Shown here: positions 43,216-52,754 of the stretch, piece by piece | How positions within the stretch are numbered: the stretch's first letter is position 1 | How the letters are laid out: each line of letters begins with the position of its first letter | Assembly (NCBI GenBank): GCA_023418315.1 | Contig: JAEZZY010000047.1 | Location: 1-64,000, forward strand | Direction of reading: 5' to 3' | DNA: 64,000 nucleotides | Origin: Bacteroidota bacterium | Lineage (GTDB): Bacteria > Bacteroidota > Bacteroidia > Chitinophagales > Chitinophagaceae | Notes under the pieces: generated by a model | What the model was told of the DNA's origin: nothing | Database searches by the model: none | The model's input: the letters and a program-made list of their open reading frames with translations, nothing else | Program-made: the position numbers and the translations under genes

Positions 43216-46200
43216 TTACTCAACGGATAGTTTGGTTTGTTGTTTTTCCAAGGTCTTTACCTCATCTAATTTTTTCATTGCTTCCTGCTTCAGCTCATCG
43301 TATTTCGCATTTTTGATAATGCTTTGCAAGGTCGCTTTCGCATTGAAATAGTCTTTTTGCTTCGCCATAATATCTGCCAGCAGGATGTAGGATTTTACTA
43401 CCCAGTAATTATTTCCGTTGTTGGATTTAAGGTTTGCCGCGGCTTGCGCTTCTGCTTCTTTCATCTTGTCCTTAGCATAGTACAGCTCCGCTATTCTGTA
43501 TTTAGCCTCATCGGCTATGGCAGTATTTTTTGTGTTTTTCAATTGTAGGTAAATCGCCAATGCTTCTTCCTGTTTATTTTCCAGTTGCAGGGCTTTGGCT
43601 TTATAAAAATTCACTTCATCGGTAATCTTCGTATCCGCTCCGGGCAGGGAAGATAACGTATCGGCATAGCGGGCAGCGGCTTCTATATGTTGCTGATTGT
43701 ATTCCGTGCGCATCAGCCCGGTATAGGCAAGTTGCAAATTTTCCGCGCTCATGGCATGGGTGCGCAGGTGCTTGTAATATCGGTTGGCATTGGCAAAATC
43801 ATCGTTGTTATAGGCAATGGTTGCGGCATTCTTAGCGCTGTTTTCTGAAAATTCATTCCAGGGTAAATCCAATACTTTCTCATATTCCTTCAATGCGGTA
43901 TCATATTCTTTGAGATGGAAATGGCTTTCGGCAAGATAGTAATGCGCCCTTGTGGTGAAAAGCCCCGTAGGATATTTTTCCAGATAAGAAGAAAGTGATT
44001 TTTTCGCTTCTGCCCATTTGCTGGCAGCTATTTGCGTTTCCGCTGCATAATAATAAGTGGAGTCCAGTGATTGTGCTGCATCGCTGCCGATATTATTTTC
44101 CGTTAAAAACGCCGCATAGGCTGCCGGTTGGTTTTGTTCAATATAAAGACTGCGGAGTGCTTGCTGTGCGTCTGCTTTTTCTTCCGCAGCAGGGTAGTGG
44201 ATGATGATGTGTTTATAGGCATCCATCGCTTTATCATCTTTATTGAGCTGCTGATAGGCAAAGGCTGTTTTCATCCATGCCTTCACGCTGTATTCTTTAC
44301 CGGTGTTGTTATCCAGCAGCGGTTGTAAAGCTGTGAGGGCAGCGGTGTATTTATCGTCTTCTATATAGGTCATTCCCAGTTCATAACGCGCATGGGTGAG
44401 GTAGGGAGATGCCGGAGTTTTATTCAGAATCTGATTCAGGGTTTTTATTTTCAAATCGGTCTTTCCGTCAATCCCCGCTATGATGGCTTTCTGCAAACGC
44501 GCATAATCCGCTTCGGAGGTAGAGGTGGACATTACCTTGTCGTATAGGGCTTGTGCTTCTTTAAAGTTTTTCTGCATAAAAAGCGCGTCGGCCTCGCGCA
44601 GCATAGCGGTAGTGGCTAAGGCATCGGAATATTCGTCGCCTTGTTGTCGCGCTTTGCTGAAGTAAGATTGCGCCGCCGCATAATCATTCAGTTCCATTGC
44701 GGCATAGCCCAGGTTCAGATGAGCATTGGCTGCGGTAGCCTGCGCACTGATGCGGGAAGCATTTCCTTCGGCACTCTCCACAAACAATTTGGAATAATGA
44801 TAAGCCTCCTGGTAATTCCCGTTTCTATAGGCAATATCGCCTTTCCAGAAATAGGCAGCCAGCTGATAATCTTTGTTTACGGGTTGTTTCAGCGAATGGT
44901 CCAGAAAAGTTTCCGCTTCCGGAAGATTGCCATCCTGCAATTCCTGCATGGCATTTCCGTAGGTTACTTTCTGATAAATATTCCAGTAGCTGTTGCTGCG
45001 GTCATCTACCTGTTGCAGTAGTTTATAGGCTTCTTTATAATCGTTGGTGCGTAGCAATAAGCCCGATAGCAAGGTGCGGGCTTCGCTTGCATATTGGGTA
45101 GCGGGGTACAAGTGAAACAAGGTGCGAAAACTATTCAGGGCATCTTGCTGAAAGCCCATTTCATAGGAGAGCATCCCGTGCATCATCAGCGAAGCTTCCT
45201 GCTGTTCTTTGTTTAACGGAATATCCGCCGCCATGCCGAATGCGTTGCGCGCACCGGGTTTGTTGTTGGTTTTAAGATAGGCATCTCCTAAAAGATACAT
45301 GGCGGTTTGCCCCAGCGAATCCCGCGAATTGCTCAGTGGCTTGAATTTTTCGATGGCGTTTTCCCATTCATGCACCTGATAGTAACTATACGCCATTTCA
45401 TACAGTTCTTCCTTTCTTATTTTATTTACGTTTTTATAGTAGTATTCAAAATAAGGAAGTGCATCGCCATAGCGTTTTTCTTCAAAAAGAATTTGGGCGG
45501 CTAACAAATGCAATTCATTATCGTAAATGGATTTTTCTTTGCTCTTTGTCAGTTCAAAAATCTTATCTAAGGCTTCGCTTTTTTGTCCTTTGAAATAATA
45601 AATCTCCGCCACATAAAAAGAAACGATGCTTTTGTATTTGGGGTCTTTATCTATTTTTTTGAAGCTGTTTAAGGCTTCTTCATATTTGCCGTCGTTATAG
45701 GCAAGCAATCCGTGGTAGTAAGTGCCGGCATTGGCATAGCGTCCGCCTAATCCGTTCACGGTTTCAAACAGCGGTGCCGCTTTGTCGAATTGTCTGTTGG
45801 TAAAATAACAATAGGCGAGTTGAAATTTGAGCTCGGCGATTTCAGAATTGTTGAGGTTGGTTAATTGCACCTGCTCAAAAGCGGGAATGGCTTTGGCGAA
45901 TTGCTGCTGCTCAAAATAATATTCCCCCAAAGCGTAGGAAACACGTTGCTTATGCGCCGGATGGGTAGCCTGCGCCAGGAATTGCGAGGCCGAGTCTTCA
46001 GCATTCTCCGCACGTAGTTTTAGCTGCGAAAGGGTTTGATAATACCTTGCCGATTCGTTGGCATCTATGCTGTTGTTGGCAAGCAATTTAGGATCAAGTG
46101 CAAGATAACGTCTTGCCGATTGCGCTGCCAATGCGTAATGTCCCTGACGATATTGCTCCTCTGCCATCCGAAGCAAAGCATATTGCGGCTGGCGGATGAT

Positions 46201-46293
46201 GTGTTCCTGAGCGATAGCGTTGTTGCTGAAGCATAACGAGAAAAAAGCACCCGCTATGAGGCAGGATGCTTTTCTTGTCGGTATTTTATTCAT
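43216..46293 (-). CDS. Periplasmic tetratricopeptide-repeat protein, 1025 aa
   Basis: This protein has a signal peptide (ASCLIAGAFFSLCFSNNAIAQ) and then TPR repeats along its entire length, for example YALAAQSARRYLALDP, YFEQQQFAKAIPAFEQVQ, GKYEEALNSFKKI and KEYDTALKEYEKVL. I count well over twenty helical pairs. It ends in a basic, Gln/Lys-rich tail. Such solenoids act as scaffolds; here it lies between two outer-membrane barrel genes with 10- and 16-base gaps, so it likely works with them in the periplasm. Confidence 0.85.
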   Translation of the reverse strand: MNKIPTRKASCLIAGAFFSLCFSNNAIAQEHIIRQPQYALLRMAEEQYRQGHYALAAQSARRYLALDPKLLANNSIDANESARYYQTLSQLKLRAENAEDSASQFLAQATHPAHKQRVSYALGEYYFEQQQFAKAIPAFEQVQLTNLNNSEIAELKFQLAYCYFTNRQFDKAAPLFETVNGLGGRYANAGTYYHGLLAYNDGKYEEALNSFKKIDKDPKYKSIVSFYVAEIYYFKGQKSEALDKIFELTKSKEKSIYDNELHLLAAQILFEEKRYGDALPYFEYYYKNVNKIRKEELYEMAYSYYQVHEWENAIEKFKPLSNSRDSLGQTAMYLLGDAYLKTNNKPGARNAFGMAADIPLNKEQQEASLMMHGMLSYEMGFQQDALNSFRTLFHLYPATQYASEARTLLSGLLLRTNDYKEAYKLLQQVDDRSNSYWNIYQKVTYGNAMQELQDGNLPEAETFLDHSLKQPVNKDYQLAAYFWKGDIAYRNGNYQEAYHYSKLFVESAEGNASRISAQATAANAHLNLGYAAMELNDYAAAQSYFSKARQQGDEYSDALATTAMLREADALFMQKNFKEAQALYDKVMSTSTSEADYARLQKAIIAGIDGKTDLKIKTLNQILNKTPASPYLTHARYELGMTYIEDDKYTAALTALQPLLDNNTGKEYSVKAWMKTAFAYQQLNKDDKAMDAYKHIIIHYPAAEEKADAQQALRSLYIEQNQPAAYAAFLTENNIGSDAAQSLDSTYYYAAETQIAASKWAEAKKSLSSYLEKYPTGLFTTRAHYYLAESHFHLKEYDTALKEYEKVLDLPWNEFSENSAKNAATIAYNNDDFANANRYYKHLRTHAMSAENLQLAYTGLMRTEYNQQHIEAAARYADTLSSLPGADTKITDEVNFYKAKALQLENKQEEALAIYLQLKNTKNTAIADEAKYRIAELYYAKDKMKEAEAQAAANLKSNNGNNYWVVKSYILLADIMAKQKDYFNAKATLQSIIKNAKYDELKQEAMKKLDEVKTLEKQQTKLSVE

Positions 46294-46302
46294 TCGGTTT
46301 TG

Positions 46303-48654
46303 TTAGAAATTCCACGTTACATTAATACTCGGGAATATAGGTAATTGATACACTCTTACATTTTGTGTACGTTCAATATAGAAAATATTATTCCTATTGT
46401 AGGCATTCGTTACTGTTAAAGATGTCTCAACATTGTTGTTCTCACTTATTTCAAAGCGTTTTTTGGCGGAAAGATCCAGGCGGTGGTACCAGGAAAGGCG
46501 GCCTCCATTGAGCTGCTCTGCATACAAAACACCTACAGAACCATTGCTTTGCAGGTAATTGGTGGTAACGCCGTTTTCAAAGATGTTCGGGTTTTCATAA
46601 AATCCTTGTGTCTGTGTGAAAGGGAAGGGTGAGCCCAAATTATAACGCAGCGAAATTTCAATATCTTTTTTCTTACCCAACTGATAGGAGCTCACCACAT
46701 TCATATTGAAACGGCGGTCGTATGGGGCGGGGTATTCCTGCGCTTTGGCAGAGTCAATCACGCTTTGCGCCACCAGAGTGGTATAGTTTACTTTTTGGTA
46801 GGAAGCAGCGGCATAGAGGAAGAAACGATCCTTGTTATATTTTGCGGAAAGATCCACCCCGTAAGCTTTGCCTATACCCGCCATAAAATCGGGATCGGTC
46901 GTTTCTTTTTTTATGCGGTTCAACTCTATGTTGCGGGTAAAATTTTTGTACCACGGCTCCAGGTTAAATTCAACATCGCGCACATCCACTTCCAGTCCTG
47001 CTATAAAATGGTAAGCGGTTTGGAGATTGGTAGATACGTCATTGCCGTCTATATCTTTAATGGATTGATCGGGGCTGAGCAAGAAGCCGTTGAAGAAGTT
47101 TACAATATCTCGGTCGGATTTGGTGCTGATGATATTCTGGGAATAAATACCTGCTGCGGCTTTGATGCGCACGTTAGGCGTGGCGTTATACTTCATCCCC
47201 AGGCGTGGCTCCGGCGAAAGTTTGGAAAGCGAGGAGTAATACTGCATCCGGACGCTTGGTTCTATCACGAATTTAGATCCGAAGTTTTTGCGGTAGATGG
47301 CAAATAAGGCAGCACTTGTATTGTTCCGGTTGAGATCGGTGGCAATGTCTGCGGAGTTGATATAATTAAGGGTGGTATTCAGCCCGCTTACTTCCAGTCC
47401 GTATTTCACCATGCTATAATTAGGCAGGTAGCTGGTAAAGTCCACTGCCCCTTCAAAGCCTTTGATGCTGCTGGTGCGGTTGGTGTTTTTTGAAATGGCT
47501 ACGCCGGCTTCGTTGGCGGCTATATCATAGCTGGAATAAGCAAATCGCCCGCTGATGAGTGTTGCCGAGTTGCCTGGCGTTACCACAAATGTAGCCCCCG
47601 CGCCGCGTGCTTTCCAGTTGAAATCGGCTTTCTCTGCTGCCGTAACCGGATCTAAGACTCTGGCTTTGTCATCAAAATTAAATCCGAAAACATTGAGCTT
47701 GCTTCCATTGTCGCCGCTCAAGGTTATTTTTCCGTAAAGATCGGTGAAGGAATAAGGCAATCCGCTTTTAAAAGGCTCTCCGAATCCGCCGTAGATGGAT
47801 TTGCTGGTGCTTTCCAAATAACTGTGTTTGGCAGAGAGTAAAAAGCTGAGGCTGCTGCCGCCTTCTTTTTTAGGTTTTATCAACGGCCCTTCCAGCATGG
47901 CACGCGCCATGATGGGCGAAACGGACAGCTTACCGCCAAGCCGGTTTTTATTTCCGTCTTTGGTACGTATATCCAGAATGGCGCCGGTGCGGTTGCCATA
48001 TTGTGCTCCAAAGCCCGCCGACTGTACATCCACATTCCGGATGGCATCGGTTTCAAAAACGGAGTAAAGCCCTATGGAGTGGATGGGATTGTAGATGGTA
48101 ACGCCGTCCAGCAAAATGCCTGTCTGTACCGGAGATCCGCCGCGGATATAGAGCTGCCCGCCCTGGTCGCCGGTGAATACCACACCCGGTACTACTTGCA
48201 AATACTGCGCAATATCCGGCTCACCGCCGGAGCTGGGTAGTAATTTTATCTCACGCGGGGTAATCGTGGTGGTACCGGCATTTACCTGAGATATTTTTTC
48301 TTGCTGGCGGGCGCTCACCGTAGCCTCACTGAGGGTGCGGGGAAGCGATTTTATATAGAGTTTCTGAGTTACGATTTCATTGGCAGATACATCCACGCTT
48401 ACCGAGGCGGTGTCATAGCCCATAGTGGTGGTGGTGAGGGTGTATTTGCCCGGCTTCACCTGCGGAATGGAAAAGTATCCGTTCACATCCGTCTGCACGC
48501 CAAGCTCCGCACCTTGCAAGATTACAAGTACATAGCTCATAGGCTCGCCCGATTTTTTTTCATAGACGAACCCGCGCACGGTGCCCGTTTGGGCGAAGGC
48601 TATATTGCAGGCAAATAAAAAGGAAAGTGCTAAAATGAAGCGGCTGCGCAGCAT
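46303..48654 (-). CDS. TonB-dependent receptor with carboxypeptidase-regulatory-like domain
   Basis: This 783-residue receptor has a signal peptide (FILALSFLFACNIAFAQ) and a CarboxypepD_reg-like domain (GTVRGFVYEKKSGEPMSYV, GVQTDVNGYFSIPQVKPG). The plug follows (LLPSSGGEPDIAQYLQVVPG, LYIRGGSPVQTGILLDGVTI), then a 22-strand-type barrel ending IFPSINVTWNF. It is the first gene of a three-gene operon with the TPR protein and the second barrel. A good promoter precedes it. No SusD-like partner is present, so polysaccharide uptake of the Sus type is unlikely; the substrate is unknown. Confidence 0.9.
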   Translation of the reverse strand: MLRSRFILALSFLFACNIAFAQTGTVRGFVYEKKSGEPMSYVLVILQGAELGVQTDVNGYFSIPQVKPGKYTLTTTTMGYDTASVSVDVSANEIVTQKLYIKSLPRTLSEATVSARQQEKISQVNAGTTTITPREIKLLPSSGGEPDIAQYLQVVPGVVFTGDQGGQLYIRGGSPVQTGILLDGVTIYNPIHSIGLYSVFETDAIRNVDVQSAGFGAQYGNRTGAILDIRTKDGNKNRLGGKLSVSPIMARAMLEGPLIKPKKEGGSSLSFLLSAKHSYLESTSKSIYGGFGEPFKSGLPYSFTDLYGKITLSGDNGSKLNVFGFNFDDKARVLDPVTAAEKADFNWKARGAGATFVVTPGNSATLISGRFAYSSYDIAANEAGVAISKNTNRTSSIKGFEGAVDFTSYLPNYSMVKYGLEVSGLNTTLNYINSADIATDLNRNNTSAALFAIYRKNFGSKFVIEPSVRMQYYSSLSKLSPEPRLGMKYNATPNVRIKAAAGIYSQNIISTKSDRDIVNFFNGFLLSPDQSIKDIDGNDVSTNLQTAYHFIAGLEVDVRDVEFNLEPWYKNFTRNIELNRIKKETTDPDFMAGIGKAYGVDLSAKYNKDRFFLYAAASYQKVNYTTLVAQSVIDSAKAQEYPAPYDRRFNMNVVSSYQLGKKKDIEISLRYNLGSPFPFTQTQGFYENPNIFENGVTTNYLQSNGSVGVLYAEQLNGGRLSWYHRLDLSAKKRFEISENNNVETSLTVTNAYNRNNIFYIERTQNVRVYQLPIFPSINVTWNF

Positions 48655-48692
48655 GGAGTATGGTGTTTTAATTTTTTAATATTAAAAGGGAA

Positions 48693-48723
48693 CAAAGATA
48701 GGAATTACGGTATTGCCACCAAA
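48693..48723 (-). promoter_or_regulatory. Promoter of the TonB receptor operon
   Basis: On the minus strand TTTG (48723-48720) is followed after 19 bases by TATCTTTG (48700-48693), a full match to the Bacteroidota consensus. The predicted start is about 30 bases before the ATG at 48654. Confidence 0.75.
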
Positions 48724-48939
48724 TGTCTGGTGGGGCTTCGAAGGAGTTTATTGTAATGGCTTTGTAATATTTTTTGTATGGCGGGGAAGGAATGGAAAAT
48801 GTTATTGTGTGGATTTTTAGTAAGAAAGGGCTTTACCTTGTTCAGATAATGCCCTTTGAGATGTTGAATGTATAAAGTCAGGAAAATTACCCCTTTATTC
48901 TTTCACAAATTTAAACCGTTCATTCATTCAGGATTTGTG

Positions 48940-48967
48940 TTTTTGGGGCTGCATGCAGCCCCAAAAA
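48940..48967. terminator. Palindromic terminator after the delta-60 repeat gene
   Basis: A perfect 28-base palindrome, centred on GGGGCTGCATGCAGCCCC and flanked by T5 and A5, lies 43 bases past the stop of the gene at 49011-50618. It can terminate in both directions. Confidence 0.85.
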
Positions 48968-49010
48968 AAGAATTATTTTATTCATGATTTTGTTTTTTTG
49001 ATTAAAGCAA

Positions 49011-50618
49011 TCAGTTTTTTTGAATGATTATTTTTTTGACCAGTGTAGTATGGTCGGCAAAGCGGATGTGCAGGTAATAGATGCCATCAGCTAAGCCTTC
49101 AGTAGAAAGTCGGTCGGTGTTTGGATTTGTTTGTGAGCGGAGCAGTTTACTGTCTAAAGAATACAGGGATAGTTTCCGGATGGTTTGTTTGGGCGGATGG
49201 TCAATATAAATATAATCTGTGGCGGGATTGGGATAAACTGCAAGAGCATCCTCTTGTTGCAAAACAGGAAAAGAAACAGATGTGGCAGTAGTGGTTTTAT
49301 AACGTGCCATGTAAAGCGCATAACTATAATTATCAGAACGATAATTACCTCCAACTAATAATTTTCCGTCTTGTTGCAATAGAATTGACTCAACTTTATT
49401 AGGCGGTGATGACCCACCCAATTGCCTCCAAACCATAATCCCCCAATAGCCCCATGAATAAAGGCTACTGTCTGTTCTGCCATCAGGCATTAATCGGAAT
49501 ATAAGATAAGACGGGCTGGCAGAAAAGATATTCGGAATATAGTAAGTTGCCATAACGATTTTCCCATCAGACTGCAACGCCATATCCGTTACTTCATTAA
49601 TTCTAAATAGTAAACCTGCAAGACCGTTATGCCCAAAACTGCTATCCGGTTTTCCTAAGCTGTCGAATCTTACTACAATAGCGGTATCATAGTATGGGCC
49701 AAATACAGTATTGGGATCATACACATACACATGCCCTGCAAGCAGTATCTTCCCGTCCGCTTGTACGCTCATGACTGTACAGTTGTAATCCGAAGGCAAT
49801 AGGCCGGGAGAAGTTAAATTCAAATCACTGTAAGCTACTCCCGTATAGTTGAAAGAGGTATCAAGACGGCCATCGGGTAACATGCGGATAGCCGTAAAAG
49901 CAGCTGCACCATTTAAGGCATTGATTCTTGCCTTACCACCTGCCACTATCCTTCCGTCAGACATTACGGCTATAGTATTGGGGACAGCATCGGTAAACCC
50001 TTCATGCAGTTTTACGCTTCCATGCAATCCAAACGTGGAATCCGGGTTTCCGTTGGTATGGTAGCGTATCACTTGCAAGGTATCCTGCCCGTCATTGAAA
50101 TAACCATACGCTACTATTTTCCCATCGGGTTGCAAGGCTATGGAGGTAAGCGTGTCAGCTGCTTCATTGTACGAAGTAAGTATATACCCGCCGCCGCCAA
50201 AGCTGCTATCCGCTGTTCCGTTGCTTTTTAATCGCAACAGCAGGAAATCGGAGTGGGTGATGCCGGTATCTGCCGTGCCGGCTATTATGATTTTACCGTC
50301 TGTCTGTAAGCATACGGAAACAATGCCTGCGTTTTCCAAGCCGGCAGGCGGGTAAAAACGTCCGTTCTCCGCAAAGCTGCTGTCAATGCTGCCATTGCTG
50401 TTGAACCGCATCGCCATTGTCTGCTGCCCATACTTCCTTTCCCCTTCCACGATGATAATCCTGCCATCCGGCTGTACCGCCATTTTTACAACCGCCCCCG
50501 TATCACCGGTATAGATACCGTCAATGGCAAATGTGGAATCTAAACTGCTGACGGATTGTGCATAGCTTGACACATTTCCCAACACCCCTAACAGCAATAA
50601 AAAGAAGACTTTTTTCAT
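49011..50618 (-). CDS. Delta-60 repeat protein with T9SS type A sorting domain
   Basis: This secreted protein of 535 residues has a signal peptide (MKKVFFLLLLGVLGNVSSYAQ) and then about seven delta-60 repeats of roughly 55 residues, each with a QPDGRI/KII core and a DSSFG turn (for example LQTDGKIIIAG, LKSNGTADSSFGGGG). They build a beta-propeller-like body. The last 75 residues are a type IX sorting domain (VYPNPATDYIYIDHPP, LADGIYYLHI, KKIIIQKN), so it is exported through T9SS and cleaved or anchored at the surface. ATG 50618 gives the cleanest signal peptide; another ATG lies at 50636. It is a single-gene unit. Confidence 0.85.
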   Translation of the reverse strand: MKKVFFLLLLGVLGNVSSYAQSVSSLDSTFAIDGIYTGDTGAVVKMAVQPDGRIIIVEGERKYGQQTMAMRFNSNGSIDSSFAENGRFYPPAGLENAGIVSVCLQTDGKIIIAGTADTGITHSDFLLLRLKSNGTADSSFGGGGYILTSYNEAADTLTSIALQPDGKIVAYGYFNDGQDTLQVIRYHTNGNPDSTFGLHGSVKLHEGFTDAVPNTIAVMSDGRIVAGGKARINALNGAAAFTAIRMLPDGRLDTSFNYTGVAYSDLNLTSPGLLPSDYNCTVMSVQADGKILLAGHVYVYDPNTVFGPYYDTAIVVRFDSLGKPDSSFGHNGLAGLLFRINEVTDMALQSDGKIVMATYYIPNIFSASPSYLIFRLMPDGRTDSSLYSWGYWGIMVWRQLGGSSPPNKVESILLQQDGKLLVGGNYRSDNYSYALYMARYKTTTATSVSFPVLQQEDALAVYPNPATDYIYIDHPPKQTIRKLSLYSLDSKLLRSQTNPNTDRLSTEGLADGIYYLHIRFADHTTLVKKIIIQKN

Positions 50619-50866
50619 GAGACCTGTTTTAGGCATTTAAAGTTACACAAATCTTTTAATGCGTATGTGTAAGGTGGGCTGTGAATGTTGGGTAACTGTT
50701 CCAATCGAAAGTGGTTCACTCTTTTCAAAACATACTCCCCATTTGACTCCCTTATGTCTATAAATTCTCCATCTTCAAAATAATCGTACTGGATTTTTTA
50801 AATAGACATCAGCATAATAATCTTCCTGAAAGGTCAGGTGAAAAGGTTGCGTAGCTCATTCACGCA

Positions 50867-51463
50867 TCACCCTTTCTTTATCTTTTCCCAGGTATCGTAT
50901 AGGCTTTCCTGAGCGGGGCGATTTTCCGGCATCTCATGCAAGGGCTGACATGCCACGAGGCTATCATGGCAATCGGCAGGAAGGGTTTGGTAAAGACGCG
51001 TACCTTTCGTTTTCCAGGCAATCATTTCCTCACTTACTTCTTTGATGATTTTTCCGGGATTGCCCACTACCAGCGAGCGCCTTGGGATTTTGGTATGGGC
51101 ATGGATAAAGGACAAAGCGCCTATAATACTTTCATCGCCTATCTCCACATCATCCATAATGACGCTGTTCATCCCGATCAATACATTTCTGCCGATGACC
51201 GCACCGTGGATAATGGCGCCATGCCCTATGTGCGCTCCTTCTTTCAGCAATACGGTAACACCCGGAAACATGTGTACCGTGCAGTTTTCCTGCACATTAC
51301 AGCCGTCTTCTACCACAATGCCGCCCCAATCGCCGCGTAGCGCCGCGCCCGGGCCTATATATACGTCTTTGCCGATGACTACATTGCCCGTAACCGCCGC
51401 CTGCGGATGCACAAAAGCCGAAGGATGCACCACCGGAATAAACCCTTTGAACGAATAAAACAT
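50867..51463 (-). CDS. PaaY-like / gamma-carbonic anhydrase-fold protein
   Basis: This left-handed beta-helix protein of 198 residues has hexapeptide repeats (VVHPSAFVHPQAAVTGNVVIG, GAHIGHGAIIHGAVIGRNV) and His residues placed as metal ligands, as in gamma-carbonic anhydrases. The C-terminal extension with WKTKGTRLYQTLP is typical of PaaY/CaiE proteins, which act as thioesterases in phenylacetate metabolism. No paa gene is nearby. ATG 51463 begins MFYSFKGFIPVVHP; the frame extends far upstream into the padR promoter region but without sense. Confidence 0.8.
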   Translation of the reverse strand: MFYSFKGFIPVVHPSAFVHPQAAVTGNVVIGKDVYIGPGAALRGDWGGIVVEDGCNVQENCTVHMFPGVTVLLKEGAHIGHGAIIHGAVIGRNVLIGMNSVIMDDVEIGDESIIGALSFIHAHTKIPRRSLVVGNPGKIIKEVSEEMIAWKTKGTRLYQTLPADCHDSLVACQPLHEMPENRPAQESLYDTWEKIKKG

Positions 51464-51546
51464 AATAACCCAAAAGTAAAGAAGTAAAAAAATAGAACAA
51501 ACTACCCCTATAAAGCCAACTATTTTATAAAATAAAGTACTTTGTA

Positions 51547-51576
51547 TTGCATGATACTGTTTTTTGCATAGATTTG
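51547..51576 (+). promoter_or_regulatory. Promoter of padR-pspC
   Basis: TTG (51547-51549) and TAGATTTG (51569-51576) are 19 bases apart, matching the Bacteroidota consensus. The padR ATG is 18 bases further on. Confidence 0.7.
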
Positions 51577-51593
51577 TGTCGTAAACGTTACTG

Positions 51594-51920
51594 ATGAATT
51601 TAGAGAACACGACTTCACAAATGCGCAAAGGGCTGCTGGAACTATGTATTTTAGGGATTATCCACAAGGAGCGGGAAGCCTATACTACCGATATTCTGGA
51701 GCAATTGAAAGCAGCACAACTGGTAGTGCTGGAAGGCACGTTGTATCCTTTGCTTACCAGACTGAAAAATGCAGACATTCTTAGCTACCGCTGGGAAGAA
51801 TCCACCTCCGGACCGCCCAGGAAATATTATTCCCTTACCAAAAACGGCGTCAAAATATACCAGCAGCTTAAAACGGCTTGGGATGAATTCAGCACATCCG
51901 TCAATCATTTAACCAACTAA
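51594..51920 (+). CDS. PadR-family transcriptional regulator
   Basis: This winged-helix protein of 108 residues shows the PadR pattern: MRKGLLELCILGIIHKEREAYTT, then VVLEGTLYPLLTRLKNADIL as the recognition part, then GPPRKYYSLTKNG as the wing. PadR proteins of this short class often control the membrane protein encoded next to them. Here the PspC-domain gene follows after 10 bases on the same transcript. Confidence 0.9.
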   Translation: MNLENTTSQMRKGLLELCILGIIHKEREAYTTDILEQLKAAQLVVLEGTLYPLLTRLKNADILSYRWEESTSGPPRKYYSLTKNGVKIYQQLKTAWDEFSTSVNHLTN

Positions 51921-51930
51921 AAATAAATTC

Positions 51931-52593
51931 ATGCAACGAATCATTCAAATCAACATCGCCGGCCGCCTCATTCCGATAGAGGAAGATGCCTACCTGTTAC
52001 TTCGCGACTACAATCAGTCTCTGGAGCGCCATTTTGCCCAAGAAGAAGGCAAGGATGAAATCATCCAGGACATCGAGTCGCGCATTTCCGAACTGTTTTT
52101 CATCCGCTTGCAAACCGGCACGCCGTGCATAGATAGAGCAGATGTACAAAAAGTAATAGACACGCTGGGCAATGCCTATACGCTGGGTGCGGAAAACGCA
52201 ACGCCCCATAGTCCTTACCTGCCTGCTGCTTATGCAAAAGGCTCCTATCAGCACGGGCGAAACAACAAACGCCTTTACCGCAACCCCAATGACAAAATGC
52301 TGGGCGGCGTGTGCGGAGGGCTTGCCGCTTATTTTGATATAGATACCGTCATCGTGAGGTTGATAATGGTCGTATTGTTTTTGGGTGCAGGTATCGGGTT
52401 GCTGGCATACATCATTGCATGGATCATCATACCGCTGGCACGCACACCGGAAGAACTCGCCAACATGACCGGCGGCGAACCATTGACCTTTGAAGGACTG
52501 AAAAGAAATGTAAGCGAAGAGCTTAAAGACTTGAAATCGCGCAGCGAAACCATGACCTCCGAGCTGAAAGATTTTTTCAATAAAAAGAAATAA
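51931..52593 (+). CDS. PspC-domain membrane protein
   Basis: This 220-residue protein has an N-terminal soluble part (residues 1-80) with IQINIAGRLIPIEEDAYLLL and an acidic helix EGKDEIIQDIESRISELF. A PspC domain follows (RLYRNPNDKMLGGVCGGLAAYF, then VIVRLIMVVLFLGAGIGLLAYIIAWIIIPL as membrane segment). The C-terminus is helical and charged. It is the usual partner of a PadR regulator in Bacteroidota. An envelope-stress role is suggested by the domain but not proven. Confidence 0.85.
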   Translation: MQRIIQINIAGRLIPIEEDAYLLLRDYNQSLERHFAQEEGKDEIIQDIESRISELFFIRLQTGTPCIDRADVQKVIDTLGNAYTLGAENATPHSPYLPAAYAKGSYQHGRNNKRLYRNPNDKMLGGVCGGLAAYFDIDTVIVRLIMVVLFLGAGIGLLAYIIAWIIIPLARTPEELANMTGGEPLTFEGLKRNVSEELKDLKSRSETMTSELKDFFNKKK

Positions 52594-52754
52594 ACGGTGC
52601 CGGATCTGTTTACATAATTTGTCTTTTTTATAGGAATATGAACCAGGGAAACGTAGAAAGCCGCCCTATAGGTACGAAATTTTTACAGCCTTTAAATATG
52701 CCGTGATATTCACGCTTTCACCTACTTTTGCCAGTTCATAAACCAACACGCTAC

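Larger units (their letters stand above)
48655..49010. other. 356-bp intergenic region without a gene
   Basis: The region holds the promoter of the TonB receptor gene (48693-48723) at one end and the bidirectional terminator (48940-48967) near the other. Between them I see only AT-rich sequence and a 6-bp inverted repeat (ccacca/tggtgg, about 48717-48734). No open frame looks coding. Confidence 0.6.
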
